Positions 8,521 to 17,421 of a stretch of DNA of 64,000 nucleotides are shown one piece after another (position 1 is the stretch's first letter; each line of letters begins with the position of its first letter). Source of the DNA: Pseudomonas kairouanensis (GTDB taxonomy: Bacteria; Pseudomonadota; Gammaproteobacteria; Pseudomonadales; Pseudomonadaceae); assembly GCF_004682055.1 (NCBI RefSeq), contig NZ_QUZU01000005.1, positions 1 to 64,000 on the forward strand, written 5' to 3'. Position numbers and translations under genes: made by a program. The notes beneath the pieces are model-generated. The model searched no databases. It saw only the letters and a list, made by a program, of their open reading frames with translations, and was not told the origin of the DNA.

Positions 8521-8858
8521 TTAAGCATGTTTTACCGGCTTTATAAGGCTTTCAGCGGGAATTCCGAACATTTCGTGCAGCTTCCAGATCATCGGCAATG
8601 TCAGTGCTCGTTTTCCATTCAACACTTCATAAACCCGATTCTGAAGACCAATCGCAGGCACTAGATCAGCTGCCGATAGCCCGGATTGTTCCATCCTGAA
8701 ACGAATGGCATCGATCGGACTAGGGAGGTCTACGGGGAAGTGCTTCGCTTCATAGGCATTGATCAGGGTGATCATCACATCAAAGTAATCACCTTCGGGC
8801 GTGCCGGGTTCGGGCTCATTGTCGAATAGCGGGGAAAGTGGATAGGTCGGATTTTCAT
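8521..8858 (-). pseudogene. HigA-family antitoxin relic with N-terminal deletion/frameshift
   Basis: From about 8818 to the stop, the frame encodes the HigA (COG5499) pattern LFDNEPEPGTPEGDYFDV, ITLINAYEAKHFP and a helix-turn-helix (IRFRMEQSGLSAADLVPAIG, NGKRALTLPM). The family's normal start, M-IRPIH, is also present at 8858 behind GGAG, but in a different frame and directly joined to the SPLFDNE part. About a dozen residues are therefore missing and the frame is shifted. The only start in the correct frame is an internal GTG/ATG at 8778-8773, giving 85 residues with an intact HTH. No HigB-like toxin is recognisable beside it. Confidence 0.72.
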
Positions 8859-8936
8859 GGGTTACTCCGTTTCAACGGTATCAGCGTCAATAGCGCCGGG
8901 TCGCTCATGCGGACCGACGAGCTTGGTATAGGACTA

Positions 8937-9239
8937 TCAAAGAAACTTCCCACATAACGCATTCCCCCTATAGCTGTGCATGATCGGCCCCAGGAACATG
9001 AAGGGCCCGCATGCATATAAATACGAGGGAGGGGGGCGTGACTTGCAAACGGGAAGTTCAAGGGGGAGTGGCAACCCCACCCAGAGCGTCATGCCGCACC
9101 ATTGGCGTTCAGCTTTTTTCTCAGAAGATTCCTGATGATCTGCGATGCGCTCGTCTTTTTGATCAGGAAGTGAAACCTGCACCCCGACACAGCCGACAAG
9201 GCACAACATCAATACGGCAGCGATTACAGTTTTTTCCAT
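8937..9239 (-). CDS. small outer-membrane or periplasmic lipoprotein, function unknown
   Basis: The 100-residue protein starts with a lipoprotein signal peptide (MEKTVIAAVLMLCLVGC); the cysteine at residue 17 fits a LVGC lipobox. A charged linker (DQKDERIADHQESSEKK) is followed by a domain with several cysteines (WCGMTLWVGLPLPLELPVC, ACGPF, CGKFL). I do not recognise the domain. An AGCAGG element precedes the ATG. It lies upstream of, and in the same direction as, the HigA relic. Confidence 0.6.
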   Translation of the reverse strand: MEKTVIAAVLMLCLVGCVGVQVSLPDQKDERIADHQESSEKKAERQWCGMTLWVGLPLPLELPVCKSRPPPSYLYACGPFMFLGPIMHSYRGNALCGKFL

Positions 9240-9364
9240 TTAAAACCTGCTCAAGGGAAATACTTTGACGTTCCCAGTATTGTCGTTCGCTGCAGATGTG
9301 CTCGTGAACACTAAAAATAACTTATTGATATTTATGACTTCTTGTTTCCCGGGGGGCTCATCCC

Positions 9365-9391
9365 TAAAGTCCTTACCCGTGCGGCCGAAAT
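9365..9391 (+). promoter_or_regulatory. FliA (sigma-28) flagellar-class promoter
   Basis: TAAA at 9365-9368 and GCCGAAAT at 9384-9391 are separated by exactly 15 bases. This matches the TAAA-N15-GCCGATAA consensus at all but one position. It lies 46 bases upstream of the chemoreceptor start, as expected for a late flagellar/chemotaxis gene. A short palindrome (ATACGA-TG-TCGTAT) follows near the predicted transcription start. Confidence 0.85.
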
Positions 9392-9436
9392 GCTCTCATA
9401 CGATGTCGTATCCCCAATAAGAGAGCACCCCCGAAA

Positions 9437-11062
9437 ATGTCCCTTCGCAGCTTGTCCATCGCCCGCCGTGCGGGTCTGGGTTTTGCCCTGATTGCTTTGC
9501 TGGTGGCCCTGCTGGGGTTTTTTGCGCTCTCCAATATGGCAAGCATCCGTGCCAGTGCGGTGCAGGTTGAAAGCGGGTTGGTGCCCAAGATGCGGATGGT
9601 CTCGGATATCCGCGAAATCATGCTGCGTATTCGTACGATCTCGCTGCGCATGGCGCTGGACCCGAACCCCACTGCCATCCCGCAATATCGCAGCCAGATG
9701 GACACTCGTAGCCAGGATCTGACCAAACGACTGGCCGATCTGAACGCGGTGATCGACACCCCCGACGTGCGCACGCTTTACGACCAGTTCCAGGTCTCGC
9801 TGCGCCAGTACCAGCAAGGGCTGGCCCAGTCGTTTGTGCTGGCCGACAAGCAGCAGAGCGCCGAGCTGAACAAGCTCTTGTTGGTGGACATGAAAACCGT
9901 GGTCGATGGCTCGGGTGCCCAGCTCAATGCCCTGGCCGACTACTACAACGCCCAGATCAACCAGCAGGGCCAGGCAGCCGAGGCGCAGTACAGCCGTTCG
10001 CGCACCATGGTGTTTGGTTTCGTGATTCTGGCAGGCCTGAGTACCGTGGCCCTGGCCTTGTTGCTCACCCGCAGCATCGTCGGGCCGTTGGGGCAGGCCA
10101 TGCGCGCGGCGGAGAACGTTGCCAAAGGCGATCTGACCCAGAACGTCGAAGTGACCGGCAACGATGAAGTCACCCGTCTGCTGGTGGCGCTGCAGTCGAT
10201 GCAAGGCAATTTGCGCAGCACCCTGCAATTGATCCGTCAGTCGGCCGCGCAAATGGCGGCGTCTGCTACCGACCTCAACAGCATCACCGATCAGAGCAGC
10301 CGCAGCCTGCAAAAACAGACCGCTGAAATCGAACAGGCGGCGACGGCGGTCAACGAGATGACCTCAGCAGCCGATGAAGTGGCCCGCAATGCGGTGTCGA
10401 CGTCCGAGTTCACCCGCCTGTCCAATGAGACCGCGCGTGAAGGGCAGCATCGCGTGGGTGAAACGGTCAGCGCGATCCAGGCGTTAAGCAGCAATATCGG
10501 CGAGACGTCAGGCCTGGTACAAAACCTGGCGGAGCAGTCGCGGGATATCGGCAAGGTGTTGGATGTGATTCGCTCCATCGCTGAGCAAACCAACTTGCTG
10601 GCACTCAACGCCGCCATCGAGGCAGCGCGCGCGGGTGAGTCCGGCCGGGGGTTTGCGGTGGTGGCCGATGAGGTGCGAGCGCTGGCCCACCGCACCCAGC
10701 AGTCGACCCTGGAGATCGATCAGATGGTCACCGCCATGCGCACCGGTTCCAACGAGGCGTTGGTGTCGATGCAATCGAGCACCCAGCGTGCCACCGACAC
10801 CCTGACCCTCGCCGAAGAGGCAGGGGGCGCCTTGAGCCAGATCACTGAGTCCATCGACCAGATCCACCAGCGCAACCTGGTGATCGCCAGCGCCGCCGAG
10901 GAGCAAGCTCAGGTCGCCAAGGAAGTGGACCGCAATATCGTCAATATCCGTGACTTGTCTGCGCAGTCGTCTTCGGGCGCTGGGCAGATCAATGGTTCAA
11001 GCCATGAACTGGCGCGGTTGGCGGTTGCGCTTAACGAAGCGGTGGCGCGGTTCCAGCTGTAA
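9437..11062 (+). CDS. methyl-accepting chemotaxis protein
   Basis: This 541-residue inner-membrane chemoreceptor has a first membrane segment (about 12-32), a periplasmic helical region (33-190) of the four-helix-bundle type, a second membrane segment (191-211), HAMP (212-265) and a cytoplasmic signalling coiled coil. The hairpin tip is fully conserved: [20 protein letters not shown], then [15 protein letters not shown]. It lacks a C-terminal CheR-tethering pentapeptide. The ligand cannot be told from the sequence. A near-consensus FliA promoter drives it. It is a single gene whose TAA directly abuts the stop codon of the convergent gene. Confidence 0.95.
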   Translation: MSLRSLSIARRAGLGFALIALLVALLGFFALSNMASIRASAVQVESGLVPKMRMVSDIREIMLRIRTISLRMALDPNPTAIPQYRSQMDTRSQDLTKRLADLNAVIDTPDVRTLYDQFQVSLRQYQQGLAQSFVLADKQQSAELNKLLLVDMKTVVDGSGAQLNALADYYNAQINQQGQAAEAQYSRSRTMVFGFVILAGLSTVALALLLTRSIVGPLGQAMRAAENVAKGDLTQNVEVTGNDEVTRLLVALQSMQGNLRSTLQLIRQSAAQMAASATDLNSITDQSSRSLQKQTAEIEQAATAVNEMTSAADEVARNAVSTSEFTRLSNETAREGQHRVGETVSAIQALSSNIGETSGLVQNLAEQSRDIGKVLDVIRSIAEQTNLLALNAAIEAARAGESGRGFAVVADEVRALAHRTQQSTLEIDQMVTAMRTGSNEALVSMQSSTQRATDTLTLAEEAGGALSQITESIDQIHQRNLVIASAAEEQAQVAKEVDRNIVNIRDLSAQSSSGAGQINGSSHELARLAVALNEAVARFQL

Positions 11063-11923
11063 TTATTCGGGCGTCAGTTCCAGCACTCGATCCCGCCCGC
11101 CCTCAGCCAACAGATAGGTTCCCCGCCCCGTCGGCACAATCGATTGGGGCGCTTTCAAGAATGAAAGAATCGTCTGTTGGCGCCCCTGTTTATCAATCAA
11201 CAACAACCGCGCCCGATGCGTGGCGTCTTCGTTGATCCACAGGCCACGTTCGTCGCACATCAGGAATGTCGGCTGATTCAGGTGGCTCAGTACCACCGGG
11301 TCGCTGCCGTCATCGGTCAGCTCGCGTACCACACCTTTTTGCTTTTCGGTGTAAAGCATGCGGCCATCGGTGCAGCGCACGATGGATTCGCCTTCCTGGA
11401 GTTGGTCGCGCACTACGGTGAGCGACTGGTCGCTCCAGCGATAACGCAGCAATCGCCCCGCCGGCTTGCGGTCTTCGATGGCGTAGAGGTAGTCGCCGTC
11501 ATCCCACAGCCCTTGCACGCTTTCGCCTTTGAATAGTTCGGTGACCACACCGTCCTTGAGGAAACTCACCGGCAAGTCGGCGGATTCCTGGCTGAACACC
11601 CAGCCGCCACGGGTAGCAAACAGGCCGTCGGGTTTGGACAGGTTGGCCACCACCACTTCACGCCTGCCGTCGGCATGGATGCGCACAATGCTGCCCTTGG
11701 CATCGTCGAGTTCCTGGCTGACCATCAGCGAGCCGTCGGGCAGTGGCATCAGCGAAGCCGCTTTGGGCACATCCTGGTGCACCACGTGGACGCGCCAGCC
11801 GCTGGCAGCACTGACGGGGTAGAAGCTTTGCCAGGCAAAGAAGCCCAGGGTGGCGACGCACAGCAGGCCAAGGGTGTACGCACAGACGCGCAGCGCCGGG
11901 TGGGTTTTGCGAGGTAGGGTCAT
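11063..11923 (-). CDS. membrane-anchored SMP-30/beta-propeller-like protein
   Basis: The protein has 286 residues with an N-terminal membrane anchor or uncleaved signal (about 13-33). A series of WD/NHL-like strands follows: SLMPLPDGSLMVSQE, GLFATRGGWVFSQE, GLWDDGDYLYAIEDR and FLMCDERGLWINE. This arrangement suggests a periplasmic six-bladed propeller of the strictosidine-synthase/gluconolactonase type. No clear metal-binding or catalytic signature is visible. It ends back-to-back with the chemoreceptor gene with no intergenic base, and faces a 359-base gap upstream. Confidence 0.65.
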   Translation of the reverse strand: MTLPRKTHPALRVCAYTLGLLCVATLGFFAWQSFYPVSAASGWRVHVVHQDVPKAASLMPLPDGSLMVSQELDDAKGSIVRIHADGRREVVVANLSKPDGLFATRGGWVFSQESADLPVSFLKDGVVTELFKGESVQGLWDDGDYLYAIEDRKPAGRLLRYRWSDQSLTVVRDQLQEGESIVRCTDGRMLYTEKQKGVVRELTDDGSDPVVLSHLNQPTFLMCDERGLWINEDATHRARLLLIDKQGRQQTILSFLKAPQSIVPTGRGTYLLAEGGRDRVLELTPE

Positions 11924-12282
11924 TGATCAGTGCCAGCAGTCAGTCGCAGGGAGGGTCGCAGGGGCGACCACCCTACCAAGGCTGACGCTGAACTTCACCC
12001 ATGGATGGCTAGGCGCAGTACGAAAGTCATGCGGTATACGCCCCAGCGCTCCGGCCAATAAATCCTTTTGCGTCCTTTGGATGCAATTAACCCGAACTGT
12101 TTGAAAATAATCACCAAAAAAACAATGGATTGTGGTTGTGGGTATCATCTTTCAGGTTGTTTTTAATAAAGATAGCAAGTGGCTATTGTTTGTTTCGTTT
12201 AGTGTTTGATCCAATGAACGAGGGTGAACGGCGACATTGGCCATCCACTTTCGTAACCGCCGGAAAATGGAGAATTCCCGAG
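11924..12282. other. 359-base divergent intergenic region
   Basis: No convincing gene is seen. It contains a short hairpin (GGTCGC/GCGACC, 11954-11969), then an AT-rich stretch from about 12050 to 12200 that likely holds the promoters of the two divergent genes. An in-frame extension of the AraC-type regulator to ATG 12214 or further to 12130 is possible, but the upstream codons lack a ribosome-binding site. Confidence 0.5.
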
Positions 12283-13023
12283 ATGAACGCACATACCCCA
12301 TTGGCGGCCCTCGCGGGTAACTATGGTCATGGCGACGTCGTGGCCGCGCATCGGCATGAAGAGGGTCAACTGGTCTATGCCATTAACGGTGTGATGCTGG
12401 TGTCGGTGGTCGGGACCACGTGGGTGGTGCCTTCGGCGCACGCGCTTTGGGTTCCTGCGGGGGTGGAGCACCAGATCCGCATGACCGGCGAGGTGCGCAT
12501 GCGCACCTTGTTGATCTCACCGGGCGTGCACCGGGCGTTGACGGAAGAATGCCACGTTCTCAAGGTTTCGCCATTGTTGCGCGAGTTGATCATCGCAGCG
12601 GCCGATGAGCCTGACACTGCAGCGGCCTTGTTGCGTCATGCACAGATTGTCGATCTGATCTTCTCGGAGCTCGACAGGGCGCAGAGGGTGCTGGCGCATG
12701 TGCCGATCCCTGATGAGCCAAGGCTCAAGTCGCTGTGTGCCGACTTTATCGACAACCCTTCCCAGGAGTCGAAACTGGAGAGCTGGGCGGTGCAACTCAA
12801 TATGAGTTCGCGCACCCTGGCGCGGCTGTTCCAGAAAGAGTTGGGCATGACGTACGGCGAGTGGCGCAAGCGCACCCGGCTACTGCTCAGCCTGCAACGG
12901 CTGGCCAGCGGTGTCTCGATCCTGGAAGTGGCGTTGGAGCATGGTTACCAAAGCCCCAGCGCGTTCACTGCAATGTTCAAGCGCACAATGGGCTACACGC
13001 CGAGCAACGTCCGCCTGGTCTGA
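12283..13023 (+). CDS. AraC-family regulator with cupin sensor domain
   Basis: The 246-residue protein has an N-terminal cupin-like sensor (HRHEEGQLVYAINGVM, then WVVPSAHALWVPAGVEHQI) and a C-terminal double helix-turn-helix (SRTLARLFQKELGMTYGEWRKR, then ALEHGYQSPSAFTAMFKRTMGYTP). It resembles the NimR-like branch that controls efflux genes. It lies 192 bases upstream of and codirectional with the tripartite efflux operon and is its likely regulator; this is inference from position. ATG 12283 is chosen because it follows GGAG and starts close to the domain. Confidence 0.88.
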   Translation: MNAHTPLAALAGNYGHGDVVAAHRHEEGQLVYAINGVMLVSVVGTTWVVPSAHALWVPAGVEHQIRMTGEVRMRTLLISPGVHRALTEECHVLKVSPLLRELIIAAADEPDTAAALLRHAQIVDLIFSELDRAQRVLAHVPIPDEPRLKSLCADFIDNPSQESKLESWAVQLNMSSRTLARLFQKELGMTYGEWRKRTRLLLSLQRLASGVSILEVALEHGYQSPSAFTAMFKRTMGYTPSNVRLV

Positions 13024-13215
13024 TACTCCCCGGCGAGTGCGCCCCCCCAATCGAACATGACCCCGCCTCCCAGCAGAGCCACGTAGTTTGAGCTGCGATA
13101 AGGCGGCCTACAGGCACATTGTCCAAATCGAAACGACGGTTGTCTGGAACGCGGGAGATGCGCGGCCCAGTGCTCTCTTAACCTGCGCCTCTACTTGGCA
13201 TTCTGGGTTTTTTCG

Positions 13216-14718
13216 ATGGGCTCGCCTTATTTCTGTACACGACAGGGTCGTCTTTCGCTGCTGGGTGTGGCGGTCGTCTTGCTGGCAGGTTGTTCCTCTT
13301 GGGTCGCTCATACACCCGCACAACCACACCTGCAGCCCGTCAATGTCCTGAGTCGTCTGCCCCAGGGTGTGTCGGCCCAAGCATTACCCGACCATTGGTG
13401 GCAGCTGTATAACGATCCGCAACTCGACGCGCTGGTGCAGCAGGCATTGCTGCACAACCGCGACCTGGCGGCGGCCCAGGCCCATGTGCAATCGATGCTG
13501 GCCGGGATCCTGCAGGCCGATGCCGAGCGCTGGCCGTCGACCCAGGCGTCACTGGGCGCCGAGTACGGCAAGACGGCCGATGATCAAACCTTGGCCAAGG
13601 CCACCGATAGCCATGCACCGTCACAGTGGGCGTTCAACCCAGGCATTGAACTGGCGTATCAGGTGGACGTCTGGGGGCAGGTCCAGCGCAGCATCGAGCG
13701 GGCCCAGGTTCAGGCCGCTGCAGCCCAGGACGCCGAAGACGTGTTGCGCATCACGCTGGTGGCGCAAACCACTCGCGCCTATGTCAACACCTGCGCCCTG
13801 GGCGCGCGCATCAAGGTTCAACGCCATTCGCTGGACGTCGTGGGGCGCAGCCTGGCGTTGATCGACCGCCAGCGTCAGGCCGGTGTGGTCGCAGACCTTG
13901 AATACACCCGCATGCAGGCGCTGCAAGGCGAAACCCTGGCGCTGCTGCCGATGCTGGAAGCACGCCGGCAAGCGGCCCTGTACGAGCTGGCGATGCTCAC
14001 CGGCGTGGCAGACCTGCAACAAGGCGCTGGCGCGGCAACCTGTGAGTCGGTGCCGCAACTCAATGCCCAATTGCCGGTGGGCGATGGTTGGCAGCTACTC
14101 GCGCGGCGGCCCGATATTCGTCAGGCCGAGCGAGCGTTGCAGGCTGCCACGCTGCAAGTGGATATCGTCCAGGCCGACCTGTATCCGAAGGTGACCTTTG
14201 GCGCTGCAGTGTCCTCATCCGCCAACAAACCCCATGAGTTGGCAGACAGCAGCGCGGTGATGTTTGGCATCGGCCCGCTGATTACCTGGCAATTCCCCAA
14301 CTGGCGTGCCAATCGCGCGCGGGTCAACCAGGCCAGGGCGTTGGAGCAGGTGGAGGTGGCGACATTCGAGGCCCGTGTGCTCAAGGCGCTCAAAGAGGTA
14401 CGCCAGGCCCTTGCGTTGTACGACGGCGAGCGTCAGCGCCACGCCGCCTTGAGCCAGGCGCTGGAGAGCAGCCGTCAGGCCTACCGGTTGGCCCAGTTCA
14501 ATTACAACGCCGGCGCCATCGACTTTCTCGACGTGCTCGACAGCGAGCGTGAACTGATTCGCTTGCAGGCCACATGTGCCGATGCCGATGGCCAGCTGTT
14601 GCAGCGCCAGATCAGCTTGTTTCGCGCGCTGGGTGGCGGTTGGCAGCCTCCCGCTCTCGCTACCCAGACCGCTGCCCGCAGCGCAGCCTCCGTCAATCTT
14701 TCCGGTACCCAGCCATGA
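13216..14718 (+). CDS. outer-membrane efflux lipoprotein (OprM/NodT family)
   Basis: A 500-residue TolC-like channel subunit begins at ATG 13216. Its signal peptide ends in the lipobox LLAGC, predicting an acylated N-terminal cysteine. Two outer-membrane-efflux repeats follow, with typical segments WWQLYNDPQLDALVQQAL, PGIELAYQVDVWG and YRLAQFNYNAGAIDFLDVLD near the end. It is the first gene of a three-gene operon; its TGA overlaps the ATG of the membrane-fusion gene. It should form the outer-membrane duct of the EmrAB-like pump. Confidence 0.93.
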   Translation: MGSPYFCTRQGRLSLLGVAVVLLAGCSSWVAHTPAQPHLQPVNVLSRLPQGVSAQALPDHWWQLYNDPQLDALVQQALLHNRDLAAAQAHVQSMLAGILQADAERWPSTQASLGAEYGKTADDQTLAKATDSHAPSQWAFNPGIELAYQVDVWGQVQRSIERAQVQAAAAQDAEDVLRITLVAQTTRAYVNTCALGARIKVQRHSLDVVGRSLALIDRQRQAGVVADLEYTRMQALQGETLALLPMLEARRQAALYELAMLTGVADLQQGAGAATCESVPQLNAQLPVGDGWQLLARRPDIRQAERALQAATLQVDIVQADLYPKVTFGAAVSSSANKPHELADSSAVMFGIGPLITWQFPNWRANRARVNQARALEQVEVATFEARVLKALKEVRQALALYDGERQRHAALSQALESSRQAYRLAQFNYNAGAIDFLDVLDSERELIRLQATCADADGQLLQRQISLFRALGGGWQPPALATQTAARSAASVNLSGTQP

Positions 14719-15887
14719 ATATCGCTGTCGATGAAAAAACCGTTGTCCAGGATGAGCAGGAGAATATGGCCGAGCAACGCCAGCAGGCTCGCAAGCAGCG
14801 GCGCAAACGCAACATGATCCTGCTGGGAGGCGTTGGGCTATTGATCGCAGCGGTGGCGTTCGGGGTGTACTGGATGACCGTGGGGCGTTATCTGGAACAG
14901 ACCGATGATGCCTATGTGCGTGCTGATTGGGTTCCCATCAGTGCAAAGGTCTCCGGGTATGTGGCCCAGGTGCTGGTGGAGGATGATCAACCCGTCAAAG
15001 CGGGGGATGTGCTGGTGCGCATCGAGGCGCGTGACTACCAGGCCCGCTTGGCGCAGGCCCGTGCGCAGCTGGCTGAAACCCAGGCCTCAGTGGCGGCGCA
15101 ACAGGCCAACCTGCACGTCACCGACAGCCTGATCGCCCAGCAAAAGGCCGGCGTTGCCCAGGCCCAGGCCCATACCCGCAGTGTGGCTGCCGAGCTGCAC
15201 CGCGCAAGCCTCGACCAACGCCGCTACGACGGCTTGGTGCGCGAACACGCCGCCAGTGCCCAGCGCCTGGAAACCGCAGCCGCCAGCTACACCCAGGCCA
15301 ACGCCGCGGTAGACATTGCCAAGGCCATGCAGCGTCAACAGGAAGCCCGGCTGACCGTTGCCCTCAGTCGGCGTCAATTGGCCGAAGCTGGTGTTCAGCA
15401 ACAGATTGCCCGGCGCAGCCAGGCCCAGGCGCAGTTGGACCTGGCCACCCATGCACTGCAAGACACCCTGATCCGCTCGCCCATCGACGGGGTAGTGGGG
15501 CAGCGCAAGGTGCGCACTCGCCAATACGTCGCCCCCGGTTTACCGTTGCTGGCGGTAGTGCCCTTGCAGCAAGCCTATGTGGTGGCCAACTTCAAGGAAA
15601 CCCAATTGCGCGACATGCGCGCAGGCCAGGCGGTGGCTATCAGCGTCGACAGCTACTCGGGGCGCAAGCTCAAGGGCCATGTGGTGAGTTTCTCGCCGGG
15701 TTCCGGGGCCGTGTTCGCACTGTTGCCGTCGGACAACGCCACCGGCAACTTCACCAAGATCGTGCAGCGCTTCCCGGTCAAAATCGTGATCGATGAGCAA
15801 GGCGAGGGCGGGCCTATCCTGCCGGGCATGTCGGTGATCGCCAGCGTTGATACGCGGCCCGCCAAGCAGGGTGTAGCCCATGACTGA
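14715..15887 (+). CDS. emrA: EmrA-type membrane fusion protein
   Basis: This protein has 390 residues, the same length as E. coli EmrA. It has a short cytoplasmic basic N-terminus (ARKQRRKRN), one membrane anchor (about 34-54), a split lipoyl/barrel-sandwich domain (DAYVRADWVPISAKVSGYV; TLIRSPIDGVVGQRKV) and a long alpha-hairpin of about 120 residues rich in alanine and glutamine. It links the inner-membrane transporter to the outer-membrane channel. The start overlaps the previous stop (ATGA) and its own stop overlaps the next gene by eight bases. Confidence 0.93.
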   Translation: MNIAVDEKTVVQDEQENMAEQRQQARKQRRKRNMILLGGVGLLIAAVAFGVYWMTVGRYLEQTDDAYVRADWVPISAKVSGYVAQVLVEDDQPVKAGDVLVRIEARDYQARLAQARAQLAETQASVAAQQANLHVTDSLIAQQKAGVAQAQAHTRSVAAELHRASLDQRRYDGLVREHAASAQRLETAAASYTQANAAVDIAKAMQRQQEARLTVALSRRQLAEAGVQQQIARRSQAQAQLDLATHALQDTLIRSPIDGVVGQRKVRTRQYVAPGLPLLAVVPLQQAYVVANFKETQLRDMRAGQAVAISVDSYSGRKLKGHVVSFSPGSGAVFALLPSDNATGNFTKIVQRFPVKIVIDEQGEGGPILPGMSVIASVDTRPAKQGVAHD

Positions 15888-17421
15888 AGCCGCTGAAAAG
15901 GCCGTCTCCGTTCGTGCGTGGGTGGCGGTGATCGGCGGGCTGTTCGGCTGTTTCATGGCCGGCATGAACGTGCATGTGACCAGCGCCGCGCTGCCGGAAA
16001 TCGAAGGGTCCCTGGGGGCGACATTCGAGGAGGGCTCATGGATCTCCACCGCGTACCTGGTCGCGGAAATCGTGATGATTCCGCTGACTGCCTGGCTGGT
16101 CCAAGTGTTCTCCCTGCGCCGGGTGATGCTCGTGGGGTCGTTTGTGTTCCTGGTGGCGTCTATTGCCTGCTCCTGGGCACCCAACCTGGAAGTGATGATC
16201 ATCATTCGGGTGATCCAGGGCGCCGCTGGCGCGGTACTGATCCCCTTGTCATTCCAACTGATCATCACCGAGTTGCCGCCCAGCAAGATTGCGATGGGGA
16301 TGGCCATGTTTGCGTTGTCCAACAGTGTGGCCCAGGCCGCCGGACCGTCCATCGGTGGCTGGCTGACGGATGCCTATTCCTGGCGCTGGATTTTCTACCT
16401 GCAACTGGCCCCCGGCATTCTGTTGTTGCTGGCGGTGGCGTGGTCCATCGATGCCAAACCCATGCAGTTGAGCCTGCTCAAGCGCGGCGACTGGGGTGGG
16501 ATCCTGGCGATGATCGTCGGCCTGGGCGGCTTGCAGATCGTATTGGAGGAAGGTGGGCGCAAGGACTGGTTCGCCTCCGATTTTATTGTGTGGATGTCCC
16601 TGATCGCCGGCATCGCGCTTTTGTATTTTGTGCTTTCGCAACTGTATGGCAGCCGTTCCTTCATCAACCTGCGCCTGCTCAAGCGCTACAACTTCGGGGT
16701 GGCCAGCGCGGCAATGTTCATTTTTGGCGGGGCGACCTTCGGCCTGGTGTTCCTGGTGCCCAATTACCTCTCCCAGTTGCAGGGCTACAACGCGCGGGAA
16801 ATCGGGATCAGCCTTATCGCCTATGGCATGGTGCAATTGGTGCTGGCGCCGTTCATGCCGCGCCTGATGAAGTGGCTCAACCCGAAACTGATGGTCGCCA
16901 GCGGCTTTTTTATCATGGCCCTGGGGTGTTACCTCGGTGCGCACCTGGATGGTGATAGTGCCGCCAACGTGATCATTCCTTCCACGGTGGTGCGTGGCAT
17001 CGGCCAGCCACTGATCATGGTGGCGCTGTCGGTGTTGGCGGTGTCGGGCCTGGCAAAAGATGAAGCCGGTTCCGCGTCCGCCTTGTTCTCCATGCTGCGC
17101 AACCTGGGCGGCGCGGTGGGCACCGCAGGGTTGACGCAGATCGTGGCCATGCGCGAGCGCTTTCACTCCGAGCGGGTGGGGGAGTCGATCACGCTGTTTT
17201 CCCCGTCCTTGCAGGAGCGCCTGCACGCCAGCATGGCCGACAGCGAAGCGTTCATCTTCAACCAACTGTTACCTGCCCAGCAGCAGGTCCTGGAGGGGCT
17301 GATCCAGACCGTACGTCGTGAGGCGTACTTGATGGCCTACAGCGATGCGTTCTATGTGTCGTGTGTCGCGTTGATCTTGTGTGGCGTGGCGGCCTTGGCG
17401 TTACGTGACGCCAGAGCCTAA
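15880..17421 (+). CDS. emrB: EmrB-type DHA2 drug:H+ antiporter
   Basis: This 513-residue, 14-segment major-facilitator protein is nearly the length of E. coli EmrB (512). Motif-C-like residues (GPSIGGWLTDAYSWRWIFY) and the early NVHVTSAALPEIEGSLGATF are diagnostic of DHA2 exporters. With the EmrA-like and OprM-like genes it forms a proton-driven tripartite pump across both membranes; the substrate class is not predictable from sequence. Its stop codon overlaps the stop of the convergent histidine-kinase gene by four bases, so there is no room for a terminator between them. Confidence 0.93.
   Translation: MTEAAEKAVSVRAWVAVIGGLFGCFMAGMNVHVTSAALPEIEGSLGATFEEGSWISTAYLVAEIVMIPLTAWLVQVFSLRRVMLVGSFVFLVASIACSWAPNLEVMIIIRVIQGAAGAVLIPLSFQLIITELPPSKIAMGMAMFALSNSVAQAAGPSIGGWLTDAYSWRWIFYLQLAPGILLLLAVAWSIDAKPMQLSLLKRGDWGGILAMIVGLGGLQIVLEEGGRKDWFASDFIVWMSLIAGIALLYFVLSQLYGSRSFINLRLLKRYNFGVASAAMFIFGGATFGLVFLVPNYLSQLQGYNAREIGISLIAYGMVQLVLAPFMPRLMKWLNPKLMVASGFFIMALGCYLGAHLDGDSAANVIIPSTVVRGIGQPLIMVALSVLAVSGLAKDEAGSASALFSMLRNLGGAVGTAGLTQIVAMRERFHSERVGESITLFSPSLQERLHASMADSEAFIFNQLLPAQQQVLEGLIQTVRREAYLMAYSDAFYVSCVALILCGVAALALRDARA

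Noticed and set aside
8859..8936. HigB toxin remnant beside the antitoxin relic
   Set aside because: The gap is too short and none of the frames shows RelE/HigB-like residues.
13024..13215. Possible operator or promoter between the AraC-type gene and the efflux operon
   Set aside because: No convincing -35/-10 pair or repeat could be defined by eye, so it is not listed as a feature.
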